41,165 nt of DNA from Chloroflexota bacterium (GCA_009840175.1 VXOI01000107.1:1-41165), one strand, 5' to 3'; numbered from the stretch's first letter, positions 7,336 to 17,327 are shown. The notes: generated by a model not told the origin, from the letters alone. Program-made: numbers and translations.

Positions 7336-8157
7336 ATGGCGACAGCAAACGTGAACGGCGCGGAACTGTACTACGAAGAGGCTGGCAGCGGCCCGCCCAT
7401 CATCCTCTCGCCCGGCGGTTTACAGGGCGTGGCCAGCAGCTACGGTGAAGTTATTGACGCACTATCCCAAGAGCACCGCGTAATCGTCTATGACCGGCGC
7501 TTCGGCGGCCAGTCGCGCAGCCCGATGGTCGTGCAGACGTGGGACATGGTGTGCGAAGACGTCTTCGGACTGCTCGACGCCCTGGGAATCGAGCAGGCGT
7601 ACCTGGGCGGCGGTTCCTTCGGCGCGGCCATTTCCTTCGGATGCGCCTGCCGCCGCCCCGATCGCGTGCGGGCCATCTTCCCCTCCAACATCGCTGGTGG
7701 GGTCATCTGCGACGGCTACCTGACTTCCAAGCTGTTCAAGAGCATGGAGATAGCCGCTGCCGACGGCATAGGCGCGGTGATAGACGCCTTCGACGCTGAC
7801 GACCGCTTCGCCCCCTTCAGCCCGGAAATCGCCCAGACCAACGCTGACTACCGTGCGAGCCTCGAAGCAATGGATACCGAAGAGTTCATCCAAGTGATGC
7901 GGGACACTATCTACGCTCTTTTCGGCGGCCCCTTCCCAACCCTCGGCAGCACCAAGAATATGCTTAGCAGCATCAGGGTCCCCACGATGATCATGCCCGG
8001 CTACAACGACGTCCACCCCCGCGGCGTTGCCGAAATGGCCCATCGCCACGTCCCCAACAGCCAGTGGGGCGAATGCAAACCCCACTCCGACGAGCCGGAA
8101 AAATACGCCAAGCGGGTGATCCAGTTCCTGTCTGAAGTGGAGTCCAACGGGGGTTAG
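7336..8157 (+). CDS. Alpha/beta-fold hydrolase
   Basis: The 273-residue protein is a compact alpha/beta hydrolase. It has the oxyanion motif SPGG (25-28), nucleophile S94 in GGSFG, a likely acid D225 and base H250. The start is placed at 7336 because AGGAGG lies nine bases upstream; an ATG seven codons earlier overlaps that site. Families with this layout include haloalkane/enol-lactone hydrolases and meta-cleavage hydrolases, and the exact substrate cannot be read. It is followed on the opposite strand by the end of the TldE gene, 18 bases away. Confidence 0.8.
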   Translation: MATANVNGAELYYEEAGSGPPIILSPGGLQGVASSYGEVIDALSQEHRVIVYDRRFGGQSRSPMVVQTWDMVCEDVFGLLDALGIEQAYLGGGSFGAAISFGCACRRPDRVRAIFPSNIAGGVICDGYLTSKLFKSMEIAAADGIGAVIDAFDADDRFAPFSPEIAQTNADYRASLEAMDTEEFIQVMRDTIYALFGGPFPTLGSTKNMLSSIRVPTMIMPGYNDVHPRGVAEMAHRHVPNSQWGECKPHSDEPEKYAKRVIQFLSEVESNGG

Positions 8158-8175
8158 CCGCCAACGAAAACACTC

Positions 8176-9507
8176 CTACACCGTAACCCCCGTGAAGTTG
8201 AACTTCGCCAGCTTCAGCGCCGGAACCCGGGTGGCGAAGCCCACCTCGTTCAGCACCAGCTGAGCTTCGTCACCCACGCCTTCCACGCCGTTGAGAGCAT
8301 CCACGTAGGACTGAGTGAAACGCAGGTCCTTCACCGGGTGCCGTATCTCGCCGTTCTCTATCAGGAACGTGCCGTCCCGGGTCATGCCGGTCATCACGCA
8401 CCCCCGGTTGTGCGACAGGCGCGTATAGAAGAACCGCGTGATGTACAGCCCCCGCTCCGTGGACGCGATAAGCTGCTCCACCGTCTTGTCTCCCGGCCGC
8501 ATGAATATGTTCGACGCAATGGGCGGCCCAACAAAATAAGCCTGGTGCCCGGTGGAGTCCACTCCATCCTGCGCTGCGGTGTAGGTGTTGTGAACCGGAC
8601 CGTTGACCACCCCGTTCTGCACCATCTCCACCCGGCAGCGCGGCACACCCTCCACGTCGAAGGGCACCGGCCAGCCATCCGGCGACCCGCCGTCGTCCCA
8701 GATGGACACCGATTCGCTCATCGCCTTCGTTCCCTGAATTCCGCACATCCAGCTTCGTCCCTCCTGCACTGCTTGCGCCCCCATGCCGTACAACGACAGC
8801 GCCTCCAGGATGTCGTCAACGGCGTAATGGTCCAGCACCACCGTGTACTCACCGGGCGTAATCGGCTGTGGGTCGCGGCCCCTTACGGCCTTATCCACCG
8901 CCTCTCGGGCCAGCGCGGGATAGTCAATCTCGTCCAGCCGCCACGACCCGCCCTTAGCCCAACCCGCTGAGTTGTCGCTGCGTGTTGTGATAATCAACCC
9001 GGCGAAAGTACCGGCGTGGTAGGCTCGCACACCCCGGCTGCTGACCACCGCGATTTCCTGCACTCCGGTCCGGCAGGCCCCGGCGGTGTCCAGGCCGTCG
9101 GCGGCTCCCTGTCGGCAGACCTCCCCGACCATCTGCGCCCGTGTCATGGGCGAGCAGGCGGCTGCCGATTCGTCCCAGCTCGCCACTCGCGGCGCGGGTT
9201 GCGGCTCCGGCAGGCCCGGAAACGCCGGGTCCTCCGGCATCAGCAGTGCGTTGCGCTTGGCCGCCTCCATCGCCCGGCGAATGCCGTCGTCCGACGTGTC
9301 GTTGGTGGTGGCCCGACCCAGCCGCTTCCCCTCGACTGCGCGGACGTTCAGCGTCGCGTTGCTGTGGGAAACATTCTGGTGGATGGCGTTGCCCGCGAAC
9401 CGGGTCAACCCCAAATCCTGGCTGCCCAGGTAAATGTCCGTCTGCTCCGCTGTTGATAGCGACAGCGCCCGCTCCAGCAGGGCGAGGGCCGCATCTTCGC
9501 CGATCAT
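8176..9507 (-). CDS. TldE/PmbA-like subunit of TldD/TldE metalloprotease
   Basis: This 443-residue protein is the TldE/PmbA-type partner of TldD and lacks the zinc HExxxH motif. In characterised systems TldD and TldE form a heterodimeric peptidase that processes peptides such as microcin B17 and modified RiPP precursors and can degrade unfolded peptides. The ATG at 9507 overlaps the stop of the upstream TldD gene (ATGA), so the two are translationally coupled. The C-terminal half has typical family stretches (STERGLYITRFFY, MTGMTRDGTF, IENGEI). No RiPP precursor or modification gene is visible nearby, so a general peptidase role is more likely. Confidence 0.88.
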   Translation of the reverse strand: MIGEDAALALLERALSLSTAEQTDIYLGSQDLGLTRFAGNAIHQNVSHSNATLNVRAVEGKRLGRATTNDTSDDGIRRAMEAAKRNALLMPEDPAFPGLPEPQPAPRVASWDESAAACSPMTRAQMVGEVCRQGAADGLDTAGACRTGVQEIAVVSSRGVRAYHAGTFAGLIITTRSDNSAGWAKGGSWRLDEIDYPALAREAVDKAVRGRDPQPITPGEYTVVLDHYAVDDILEALSLYGMGAQAVQEGRSWMCGIQGTKAMSESVSIWDDGGSPDGWPVPFDVEGVPRCRVEMVQNGVVNGPVHNTYTAAQDGVDSTGHQAYFVGPPIASNIFMRPGDKTVEQLIASTERGLYITRFFYTRLSHNRGCVMTGMTRDGTFLIENGEIRHPVKDLRFTQSYVDALNGVEGVGDEAQLVLNEVGFATRVPALKLAKFNFTGVTV

Positions 9508-10949
9508 CGCATCACCCCCACTCGCACGTTGCGGAACCGGGCCGGGGCCGCGCCGTGCCCCGTATGGCCGAGCTGCCCCGGCTGCCCCTTGCCGCAGTTG
9601 GGAGTACCCCACATGGTCCAGTGGTTGGCGTTGCACACCGCGTCGCACGAGTTCCAGAACTCCGGCGTGATGCCGGTGTAGGTGCAGTTGCGCAGCAGAC
9701 GCCCCAGCTTGCCGTTCTTGATTTCGTACCCAACCTCGGTGCCGAACTGGAAGTTGTACCGCCGGTCGTCTATGGACCAAGAGCGGTTCGTGTCCACCAG
9801 GATTCCGTCGTCGGTGTCGGCTATCAGATCGTCCAGCTCCCATTCGCCCGGTTCCAGACTGACGTTGGTCATGCGAATCAGGGGCAGCCGGTTCCACGAC
9901 GACGCCCGCATCGTCCCGTTGGACTCCAAACCCAGAGTGGCCGCCGTCTCCCGCGACATCAGGTAGCCAACGAACCGACCCGCCTCCACGACAGGCGTAG
10001 ACTGCGCCGGTACGCCCTCGTCGTCCCATCCGAAGGATCCCAGTCCCGGCACCCGAATGCTGTCGGCGGTGATGTTCACCTGCTCCGATCCGTAGCTGAA
10101 GTTCCGCAGTTTCTCGGTGGTCAGGAAAGATGTCCCCGCATAGGCTGCTTCCGAACCCAGCACCCGGTCCAGCTCGATGGCGTGGCCGCACGACTCGTGA
10201 ATCTGCAACCCCACCTGCGACCCGCCGATGATCAGCGTAGTCGTGAGGTCGCTGGGGCAGTGATCTGCAGTTAGCAACGCCACAGCCTCGCTGGCAACCC
10301 GCTCGGCGTTGCCCGCCAGGTCGAAGTCCCGCACGAACTCCCATCCACTGCATCCTTGCTGTCGGCCCATGGAATTCGGGTATGACCGCCTCTGCACCTC
10401 TCCGTTGCCGACCGCCGTGGCCTGGATGCCGCCGCCTGCCTCGTAGATGGTCTGCTCCACGTCCGCGCCCTCGCTGTTGGCGAAAGCCTTGCGCTCCCGG
10501 ATGAAGATGAGGTTGCCAGTGCGCGCCGAGATTCCCTCCACGCGCCCCATCCGTTCGTCCACGTCCAGCAGTAGCGCCACCTTTTCCTCAGGCGAGACGT
10601 TGAACGGGTCAATCTCCACCGGCGTCGTGTAGACGCCCCGGCTGGTCACCGACGTCCCAAGCTCCACCTTCGGCCCGCCCGAAGTCGCCGACGCCTTCGC
10701 AATCTCGACCGCCAGAGCCGCCGCTTGGTCAACCGACGCAGCCGTCATCGTGTTCGTGGAAGCGAACCCCCACGCGCCGTCGACCACCACCCGCACCCCG
10801 ATGCCCAGCGATTCGTCCGAGCTGATAACGTCCACCACGCCCGTCCGCACCGAGTACCGTTCCTGAGCCGTCTCAACCATCCGCGCGTCCGCATACGACG
10901 CCCCCCTCGCTGCCGCCGTATCCAGCGCGCGGGCAATCAAGCTGTCCAT
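9504..10949 (-). CDS. tldD: TldD-like metallopeptidase, catalytic subunit
   Basis: This 481-residue protein carries the zinc-binding HExxxH motif as H251-E252-SCG-H256 in LQIHESCGHAIELD. A C-terminal cysteine in TPNCGKGQ is in the region where family members supply a further zinc ligand. The length matches TldD. It would form a heterodimer with the TldE-like product encoded directly downstream with a four-base overlap, and it acts on peptides in the cytoplasm. It diverges from the ParD-like antitoxin gene across 128 bases. Confidence 0.92.
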   Translation of the reverse strand: MDSLIARALDTAAARGASYADARMVETAQERYSVRTGVVDVISSDESLGIGVRVVVDGAWGFASTNTMTAASVDQAAALAVEIAKASATSGGPKVELGTSVTSRGVYTTPVEIDPFNVSPEEKVALLLDVDERMGRVEGISARTGNLIFIRERKAFANSEGADVEQTIYEAGGGIQATAVGNGEVQRRSYPNSMGRQQGCSGWEFVRDFDLAGNAERVASEAVALLTADHCPSDLTTTLIIGGSQVGLQIHESCGHAIELDRVLGSEAAYAGTSFLTTEKLRNFSYGSEQVNITADSIRVPGLGSFGWDDEGVPAQSTPVVEAGRFVGYLMSRETAATLGLESNGTMRASSWNRLPLIRMTNVSLEPGEWELDDLIADTDDGILVDTNRSWSIDDRRYNFQFGTEVGYEIKNGKLGRLLRNCTYTGITPEFWNSCDAVCNANHWTMWGTPNCGKGQPGQLGHTGHGAAPARFRNVRVGVMR

Positions 10950-11004
10950 ATCCCGTAGCTCCCCATAGAAGACTGCCGTGATTGTGGGCTATTGTTTGCG
11001 GGGG

Positions 11005-11029
11005 CGCAAGCGGCGAGGCTCGCCTTGCG
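11005..11029. promoter_or_regulatory. Bulged palindrome overlapping the toxin-antitoxin promoter
   Basis: CGCAAG at 11005-11010 pairs with CTTGCG at 11024-11029, and the inner GCGAG/CTCGC arms also pair. The right arm overlaps the -35 box TTGCGG (11025-11030), so this is a plausible autoregulatory operator for the antitoxin. It is not followed by a T-run. Confidence 0.4.
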
Positions 11030-11053
11030 GTGGTTCGTAAATGCGGATATGCT
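11025..11053 (+). promoter_or_regulatory. Sigma70-like promoter of the ParDE-type operon
   Basis: TTGCGG (11025-11030), a 17-base spacer and TATGCT (11048-11053) precede the antitoxin ATG by 24 bases. The leader holds the ribosome binding site GAGGAG. Confidence 0.6.
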
Positions 11054-11077
11054 TCCCGTGAAGAGGAGAGTTGAGCT

Positions 11078-11401
11078 ATGGAAATTACCATCAGCGAGAA
11101 GTACTTGGCCCATATTCGTAAGCTGGTAGACTCGGGACGCTACCCATCTGCTGACGCCGTGATTGCCCGGGCGTTGGGCCTTCTGGAAGAACGTGACTTG
11201 GCGGATAGCGACCCTGCCATCGCCGCAGAATTGGCTGATATTCGGGCCAAAGTGATGCAGGGTGTCGAAGACCTAAAGAATGGGCGCTCTACCAGATACG
11301 ATTCCAAAGAGCAACTGGTGGAAGACATCAGGCAACGAGGGCTGGAACGTCAACGGCGGCGCGAGGAGCGGTTGACTCAAACTCAAACGGAACAGATTTG
11401 A
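11078..11401 (+). CDS. ParD-like ribbon-helix-helix antitoxin
   Basis: The 107-residue protein opens with a ribbon-helix-helix DNA-binding domain of ParD type: MEITISEKYLAHIRKLV, then GRYPSADAVIARALGLLEER. The basic C-terminal tail (RQRGLERQRRREER) would wrap the toxin. It is preceded by AGAGGAGAG. The stop codon TGA shares one base with the ATG of the downstream ParE-like toxin, so the two are translationally coupled. Antitoxins of this family repress their own promoter, and a palindrome overlaps the -35 box here. Confidence 0.85.
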   Translation: MEITISEKYLAHIRKLVDSGRYPSADAVIARALGLLEERDLADSDPAIAAELADIRAKVMQGVEDLKNGRSTRYDSKEQLVEDIRQRGLERQRRREERLTQTQTEQI

Positions 11402-11703
11402 TGACATCGTACTTTTTGTCTGACTTCGCCAAGAGAGAACTTGACGACATCTGGGACTTCTATTTCGAAAATGTGAGTCAGTCGGAAGCTAATCGCCGAG
11501 TTGCCCATTTGTCGGATCATTTCGAGCTACTGACAGAATTTCCACACATGGGAAGGGCACGTCCAGAATATGCACCCAGCATCAGAAGCCACATAGCTCA
11601 ACCCTACGTAATCTGGTATTACATCTGGCCAGCACAAATAGAAATCTCTCGCATTGTGCACGGTAGCCAGGATGTCTCGCTCATATTCGCCGACGTTTCC
11701 TAA
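11401..11703 (+). CDS. ParE/RelE-family toxin
   Basis: The 100-residue protein has the RelE/ParE superfamily layout: an N-terminal helical pair (FAKRELDDIWDFYFENVSQ), a MGRARPEYAPSIRSH strand-loop, and closing strands YVIWYYIWP and ISRIVHGSQDV. ParE members inhibit DNA gyrase and RelE members cleave mRNA. The context (ParD-type antitoxin upstream) favours ParE. The ATG overlaps the antitoxin stop; a TTG one codon earlier is an alternative. The last four bases overlap the convergent amidase gene. Confidence 0.85.
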   Translation: MTSYFLSDFAKRELDDIWDFYFENVSQSEANRRVAHLSDHFELLTEFPHMGRARPEYAPSIRSHIAQPYVIWYYIWPAQIEISRIVHGSQDVSLIFADVS

Positions 11704-13130
11704 TCCCCCAGCAGTGGCCTCCGCAGGTGCCAGTCCGTCGTCTGCTGGTAGGCATGGGCCACCCGAAACAGCAGCCCTTCCGACATCGGCTTCCCCACGA
11801 TTTGCAGCGACAGCGGCAGGCCGTCCCCAGTAAACCCGCAGGGAATGGACAGCGCCGGTACCCCCGCCACGTTGAACGCCCCCGTGAAGTTCCGCACCCC
11901 TGCAATCCGGCTCCGCGCGTCCTCCTGGCTCTTGATTCCCGCCTCCTCCGGCAGCAGCGGAGCCCCGGTCGGTGACGTGGGCAGCACGATAACGTCCACC
12001 TCTTCCAGTGCTTCCAGCACCGCCTGACGAATCAGCGTCCTCACCTTCTGCGCCTTATGGTATGCCTGAGCAGGAGTGAGAATGGCCGTCAGCAGCCTTA
12101 CCCGGGTGTTGTGGTCGTACTCCGCTATCCGGGTCTTCAGCCGCTCGTAATGCACCGACGCCCCATCCATGTCGGTGATGCACTTGGACACTGCCCCGGC
12201 GTTCTCCACGATGGGAACGGAAATCTCCTGTGTAGAGGCTCCCAGCTCGCCCAGTTGCGCCACCGCCGACTCGATGACCTGCCGAACCTCTGGCTCCAGC
12301 CCTCCCTCGGCCACCTTCTCCCTCAGCACGCCCACCCGCAGGTCGTCAACGCCGCCCTGTATTTCCCGGGTGTAATCGGGAACCGGGACATTCCACGAAT
12401 AGGGGTCTTGCGCGTCATATCCTGCGATGGCCTGGAAGGTCAGGGCGCAATCCTCGGCGGAGCGCGAGACGGGGCCTACGGTGTCCATAGACCACGATAC
12501 CCCGGCCACGCCTCGCCGGCTCACCAGCCCCCAGGTTGGGCGCAGCCCGGTCAGCCCGCTCCAGGCCGCCGGGATGCGTGTTGAGCCGCCGGTGTCCTCC
12601 GCCAGGGCCGTGGCGCACAGGAACGCGGCCGTGGCCGCCGCCGAGCCGCTGCTTGATATGCCGGGGTTGCGCGACAGGTCCCACGGGTTGCGGGGCTGCC
12701 CGCCCGGATGATGAAAACTCTCGCCAAGGGCGAACTCCGACAGGTTGAGCTTTCCCAGCAGGACGACACCGGCTTCTTTCAGCTTCGCTACTACCACGGC
12801 GTCCCCGGTTGGCACGTGCTCCCATTCCAGCGCAGAGCCGTAGGTGGTGCGAATCCCGGCGGTGTCGAACTGGTCCTTCACCGCCACCGGAATGCCGTGC
12901 AGCGGTCCCAGGTAGCGCCCGGCGGCAATCTCCCGCTCCGCCACTGCTGCTGCCTGTCGCGCCTCATCAGCGCACACGGTGATGTAGGAGTTCAGCCGAC
13001 CGTCAATCCTCCCGATGCGTTCCAGGTACGCTTCGGTGGCCTCGACCGGCGAGACATCTCCCGCCTTGATGAGCCGCCCCAGCTCGGCCACGCTGAGGAA
13101 GGGTATTTCGCCGCGCTGAACGTCTGCCAT
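11700..13130 (-). CDS. Amidase signature family hydrolase
   Basis: This 476-residue protein contains the Ser-cisSer-Lys catalytic triad of amidase signature enzymes. K85 is in PVAVKD, the serine-rich SSSGSAAA segment at 159-166 supplies the cis-serine, and S183 is the nucleophile in DTGGSTR. The length fits stand-alone amidases and GatA-like proteins. No gatB or gatC is adjacent, so a transamidosome role is unlikely. It would hydrolyse an amide, possibly an aromatic one given the benzoate cluster downstream in sequence, but that is a guess. It overlaps the ParE-like toxin gene tail to tail by four bases. Confidence 0.88.
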   Translation of the reverse strand: MADVQRGEIPFLSVAELGRLIKAGDVSPVEATEAYLERIGRIDGRLNSYITVCADEARQAAAVAEREIAAGRYLGPLHGIPVAVKDQFDTAGIRTTYGSALEWEHVPTGDAVVVAKLKEAGVVLLGKLNLSEFALGESFHHPGGQPRNPWDLSRNPGISSSGSAAATAAFLCATALAEDTGGSTRIPAAWSGLTGLRPTWGLVSRRGVAGVSWSMDTVGPVSRSAEDCALTFQAIAGYDAQDPYSWNVPVPDYTREIQGGVDDLRVGVLREKVAEGGLEPEVRQVIESAVAQLGELGASTQEISVPIVENAGAVSKCITDMDGASVHYERLKTRIAEYDHNTRVRLLTAILTPAQAYHKAQKVRTLIRQAVLEALEEVDVIVLPTSPTGAPLLPEEAGIKSQEDARSRIAGVRNFTGAFNVAGVPALSIPCGFTGDGLPLSLQIVGKPMSEGLLFRVAHAYQQTTDWHLRRPLLGD

Positions 13131-13161
13131 CGGGACTGCTCCACCGGATAGAATTCACGAA

Positions 13162-13191
13162 AGGGGCACTGAGATACTTCTCAGCGCCCCT
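13162..13191 (-). terminator. Rho-independent terminator of the box cluster transcript
   Basis: AGGGGCACTGAGA (13162-13174) and TCTCAGCGCCCCT (13179-13191) form a 13-position stem with one mismatch and a four-base loop. Read on the minus strand it is followed by TTTC. It lies 31 bases after the stop of the VOC gene, the last gene of the minus-strand cluster. Confidence 0.7.
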
Positions 13192-13221
13192 GCATTGTAC
13201 CCTCTGTTGTGCTCTTGCGCC

Positions 13222-13683
13222 CTAGTCGGCGGGCGCGGCTTCCAACTCGTAATTCTCCAGCATGGCGCCCACGTCGCGCATGAAGGTGCGGGCCTCCTCG
13301 GCGTGGAGGAACTGGTAGAAAATCTCGATGCGGTTGCCGCTGGGGTCGAGGCAGTAGAAGCTCTTGCTGAGACCGTGGTCGGCGGTCATCTCGATGGGGT
13401 GCCCAGCCTCCTTTACCCGGCCATACAACTCCTGGAGTTCCTCGTGGCCGCCGTCCAGCTTCAGCGCGGTGTGGGACAACCCGGGGCTCCCCGTTTCCAC
13501 GCCTTCCGGGGCCTTGATCAGGGCGATGTCGTGGTCCTGCTCCCCAAAGGAGAGGAAGGCCATGTCCATTCCCTCACTGTGGTTCATGAGTTCCATGCCC
13601 AGGACATCGGTGTACCATGCGATGGCTTCCTTGGTGTCCCTGACGTTCAGCACAACGTGGCCGACGCGCTCGATTTTCGCCAT
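13222..13683 (-). CDS. VOC-superfamily (glyoxalase/dioxygenase-like) metalloprotein
   Basis: The 153-residue protein is a two-motif VOC-fold enzyme. The likely metal ligands are H9 (VGHVVL), H71 (LSHTAL) and E120 (RIEIFY). That His-His-Glu set is shared by glyoxalases, fosfomycin-resistance proteins and extradiol dioxygenases. The start is set at 13683 because GGGAGGGAACC lies immediately upstream. It is the last gene of the benzoyl-CoA cluster, 72 bases after benzoate-CoA ligase, and is followed by a terminator. A role in handling a reactive ring-cleavage intermediate is possible, but a simple extradiol dioxygenase would not be needed in the box route. Confidence 0.82.
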   Translation of the reverse strand: MAKIERVGHVVLNVRDTKEAIAWYTDVLGMELMNHSEGMDMAFLSFGEQDHDIALIKAPEGVETGSPGLSHTALKLDGGHEELQELYGRVKEAGHPIEMTADHGLSKSFYCLDPSGNRIEIFYQFLHAEEARTFMRDVGAMLENYELEAAPAD

Positions 13684-13755
13684 GGCGGTTCCCTCCCAGT
13701 AGTTTTGGTCAGCATAACGCCTGATCGCACTCAACGCAATTGGACGCAGATGCCC

Positions 13756-15336
<1,581 letters not shown>

Positions 15337-15366
15337 ATCGTCTCTCCGTGGCCTGTTCCCTCCGGC

Positions 15367-16791
15367 TCAGTTGAACCGCACGTACTCGAAATCCCACGGC
15401 TTGCCGTCTATACCCCGCACCGGAGGCGCAATCCAGCCTGCTATCCTGCCCGGCTCGATGACCCGCTGCATCAGCGAGTTCACGTAGGCCATATCCTCGT
15501 CCGTGGGTAGCCATCGTGACACGTCGGCCTGCCATTCTTCCTCGCTGACTACCCGACCGTCCGGGGACACTCGCACCCCGGCTGCGTTGCCGATACGCCG
15601 GTTGAAAAAGCGGTGCGGCAGTTCCAGCCGGAAGTCCACGCCCAGCGCTTCCAGTGCGCGGTTCCATCGGTCCAGCCCTCGCTGGCAGTCCTTGATGTAG
15701 TCGTCCCTTAGCCGCTCGTTGACGGCGCTCAACGCCGACAATTCCTCCACCGCTATCTGCCCATCCCTCACCGCATATACCGGCCACAAGTCTTCCGTCA
15801 GACGGTGGTCGTCGTCCAGCCGCGACTCCAGGTAACGGCCCTTCAGTCCGGCGGTGAAGTAGTTGGCCGCGTTGGTGGAAACCTCCTGCCCGAACAGGTC
15901 AACCGAAACGCTGTAATGGAGGTTGATATACTTCTGCACCGTCGGCAGGTCTATCACACCCGCAACCCGAAGCCTCTCGGGTTCGTCCGTTCCCAGCTCC
16001 CGCATCACCTCGCCGGTGCGCTGCACCACGCGCATCACGCCGGTTTCACCGACGAACATGTGGTGCGCTTCCTCAGTGAGCATGAAGCGGCAGGTGCGAG
16101 ATAGCGGGTCGAACCCCGACTCGGCCAGTGCCGCAAGCTGGTACTTGCCGTCTCTATCCGTGAAGAAAGTGAACATAAGATACGACAACCAGTTAGGCGT
16201 GGCTTCGTTGAACGCGCCCAGGATGCGCGGACGGTCTGCGTCTCCTGAGTGCCGCTCCAGCATCGCCTCCGCTTCCTCGCGCCCGTCGCGGCCGAAGTAG
16301 GCGTGCAGCAGGTACACCATCGCCCACAGATGCCGGCCTTCCTCCACATTGATCTGGAACAGGTTGCGCAGGTCGTACAACGACGGACAGGTCAACCCCA
16401 GCCGACGCTGCTGCTCCACCGACGCCGGCTCCGTGTCGCCCTGCGTGACGATGAGCCGTCGCAGCGGGGCCCGGTACTCCCCCGGCACTTCCTGCCACAC
16501 CGGCTCGCCACGATGGTCTCCGAAGGATATGACCCGTTCAGTCTCAGGCTTGGCGAGGAAGATACCCCAGCGGTATTCCGGCATCTTGACGTACCCAAAG
16601 TTGGCCCACCCGTCGGTCTCTACGCTGATGGCGGTGCGCAGATAAACGTCGTAGTCCGTGGAGCCGTCCGGCCCCATCTCGTGCCACCACTTCATGTAAT
16701 TCGGCTGCCACGACTCCAGCGCCCGTTGCAGCCGCCGGTTGTCCGACAGCCCCACGTTGTTGGGAATCCGGTCAGTGTAGTTGATGCTCAT
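15367..16791 (-). CDS. boxB: Benzoyl-CoA 2,3-epoxidase subunit BoxB
   Basis: The 474-residue protein matches the known length and layout of BoxB, the diiron subunit that epoxidises benzoyl-CoA using O2 and electrons from BoxA. Candidate iron ligands are E150/E151 and H154 in NVEEGRH, and E240/E241 with H243/H244 in TEEAHHMF; further carboxylates lie near 195-212. Other strongly typical stretches are SLYDLRNLFQ (137-146), NEATPNWLSYL (195-205) and NYFTAGLKGRY. AGGGAGG precedes the ATG. It is flanked upstream by a DUF433 gene and downstream by benzoate-CoA ligase. No boxA gene is present in the window, so the electron donor is unidentified. Confidence 0.95.
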   Translation of the reverse strand: MSINYTDRIPNNVGLSDNRRLQRALESWQPNYMKWWHEMGPDGSTDYDVYLRTAISVETDGWANFGYVKMPEYRWGIFLAKPETERVISFGDHRGEPVWQEVPGEYRAPLRRLIVTQGDTEPASVEQQRRLGLTCPSLYDLRNLFQINVEEGRHLWAMVYLLHAYFGRDGREEAEAMLERHSGDADRPRILGAFNEATPNWLSYLMFTFFTDRDGKYQLAALAESGFDPLSRTCRFMLTEEAHHMFVGETGVMRVVQRTGEVMRELGTDEPERLRVAGVIDLPTVQKYINLHYSVSVDLFGQEVSTNAANYFTAGLKGRYLESRLDDDHRLTEDLWPVYAVRDGQIAVEELSALSAVNERLRDDYIKDCQRGLDRWNRALEALGVDFRLELPHRFFNRRIGNAAGVRVSPDGRVVSEEEWQADVSRWLPTDEDMAYVNSLMQRVIEPGRIAGWIAPPVRGIDGKPWDFEYVRFN

Positions 16792-16853
16792 GGTATGCCT
16801 CCCTTCGCCCGTAGGGATTGGGGCCTATGCTAAGGAATCGTCGGAATTAGGGT

Positions 16854-16867
16854 TTACACGGCTGTAA
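16854..16867. promoter_or_regulatory. Operator-like palindrome upstream of boxB
   Basis: TTACA (16854-16858) and TGTAA (16863-16867) flank CGGC, giving a perfect 5-4-5 inverted repeat 63 bases upstream of the boxB start. This size and symmetry suits a dimeric repressor or activator. No regulator gene is adjacent, and the promoter itself is not clear. Confidence 0.4.
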
Positions 16868-16890
16868 GAATCTCGGAACGCTCTAATCTT

Positions 16891-16932
16891 GGCCATCCTA
16901 ATAATCATAAAAATCCCGGTTCAGACAATTCC
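16891..16932. repeat. Dispersed repeat, family G (copy 1)
   Basis: The core ATAATCATAAAAATCCCGG runs into TTCAGACAATT, closely resembling the copies at 24217-24262 and 26098-26166. It lies just downstream of the DUF433 stop codon, between it and boxB. Confidence 0.65.
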
Positions 16933-16937
16933 ATCGT

Positions 16938-17234
16938 TCAGAGATGCCTCACGCTGGGGTGGATGAGTTCGGGCGGCACCCTGTTTCTTTCGATGTGATC
17001 ATTTATCTCCTCTCGGTGGTCGCAGTAGTAGCTGAGGGCGTCAAATACGGCAGCCAGGCTCAGGTGGGGCAACCCGCTGGGAATCTCTTCGGGCGCGTAT
17101 CCAGACTGCCACAGCCGCACAACGGCGCGAACCGGCGTCCGTGTGCCCTTGATGATAGGTTCTTCGCTCAGTATCCCCTTTTTCCTGATGATGTAGCAGT
17201 GTTCGGTTAAAGTCACTCCCGCCTCTTCAGCCAT
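16938..17234 (-). CDS. DUF433 family protein (VapB-like antitoxin type)
   Basis: The 98-residue protein shows the DUF433 core PIIKGTRTPVRAVVRLWQSG (27-46), the PEEIPSGLPHLSLAAVFDAL segment, and YYCDHREEI. DUF433 folds as a winged/helix-turn-helix DNA-binding domain and is usually paired with a DUF5615 PIN-like toxin. No such partner is adjacent. It lies between boxC and boxB on the same strand, with spacers of 98 and 146 bases, far looser than the other gaps in the cluster, and with repeats on both sides. This suggests insertion into a pre-existing operon. It could now regulate the cluster or be an orphan antitoxin. Confidence 0.85.
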   Translation of the reverse strand: MAEEAGVTLTEHCYIIRKKGILSEEPIIKGTRTPVRAVVRLWQSGYAPEEIPSGLPHLSLAAVFDALSYYCDHREEINDHIERNRVPPELIHPSVRHL

Positions 17235-17286
17235 CTTTCACTTTTCCTTTTGCTGCTTCAGGCACTCTCCCGAATAAGCATATAAT

Positions 17287-17327
17287 CTTTGCGTCTTTGC
17301 GTCTTTGCGTCTTTGCGTCTTTGCGTC
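17287..17327. repeat. Five tandem copies of an 8-base unit TTTGCGTC
   Basis: The unit CTTTGCGT is repeated five times without a mismatch in the 98-base spacer between boxC and the DUF433 gene. Copy number could vary by slippage. It resembles the TTTGCGTC-rich core of a widespread dispersed repeat type. Confidence 0.9.

Noticed and set aside
9141-10274. Plus-strand frame of 377 residues opposite TldD/TldE
   Set aside because: It is a high-GC antisense shadow, with no recognisable domain and no ribosome binding site.
9508-10353. Long minus-strand open frame running upstream of the TldE start
   Set aside because: It lies opposite the reading frame of TldD and has no family similarity; the TldE protein begins at the ATG at 9507, which overlaps the TldD stop.
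8176-10949. RiPP biosynthesis locus built on the TldD/TldE pair
   Set aside because: No precursor peptide, cyclodehydratase, radical SAM or export gene is seen next to the pair.
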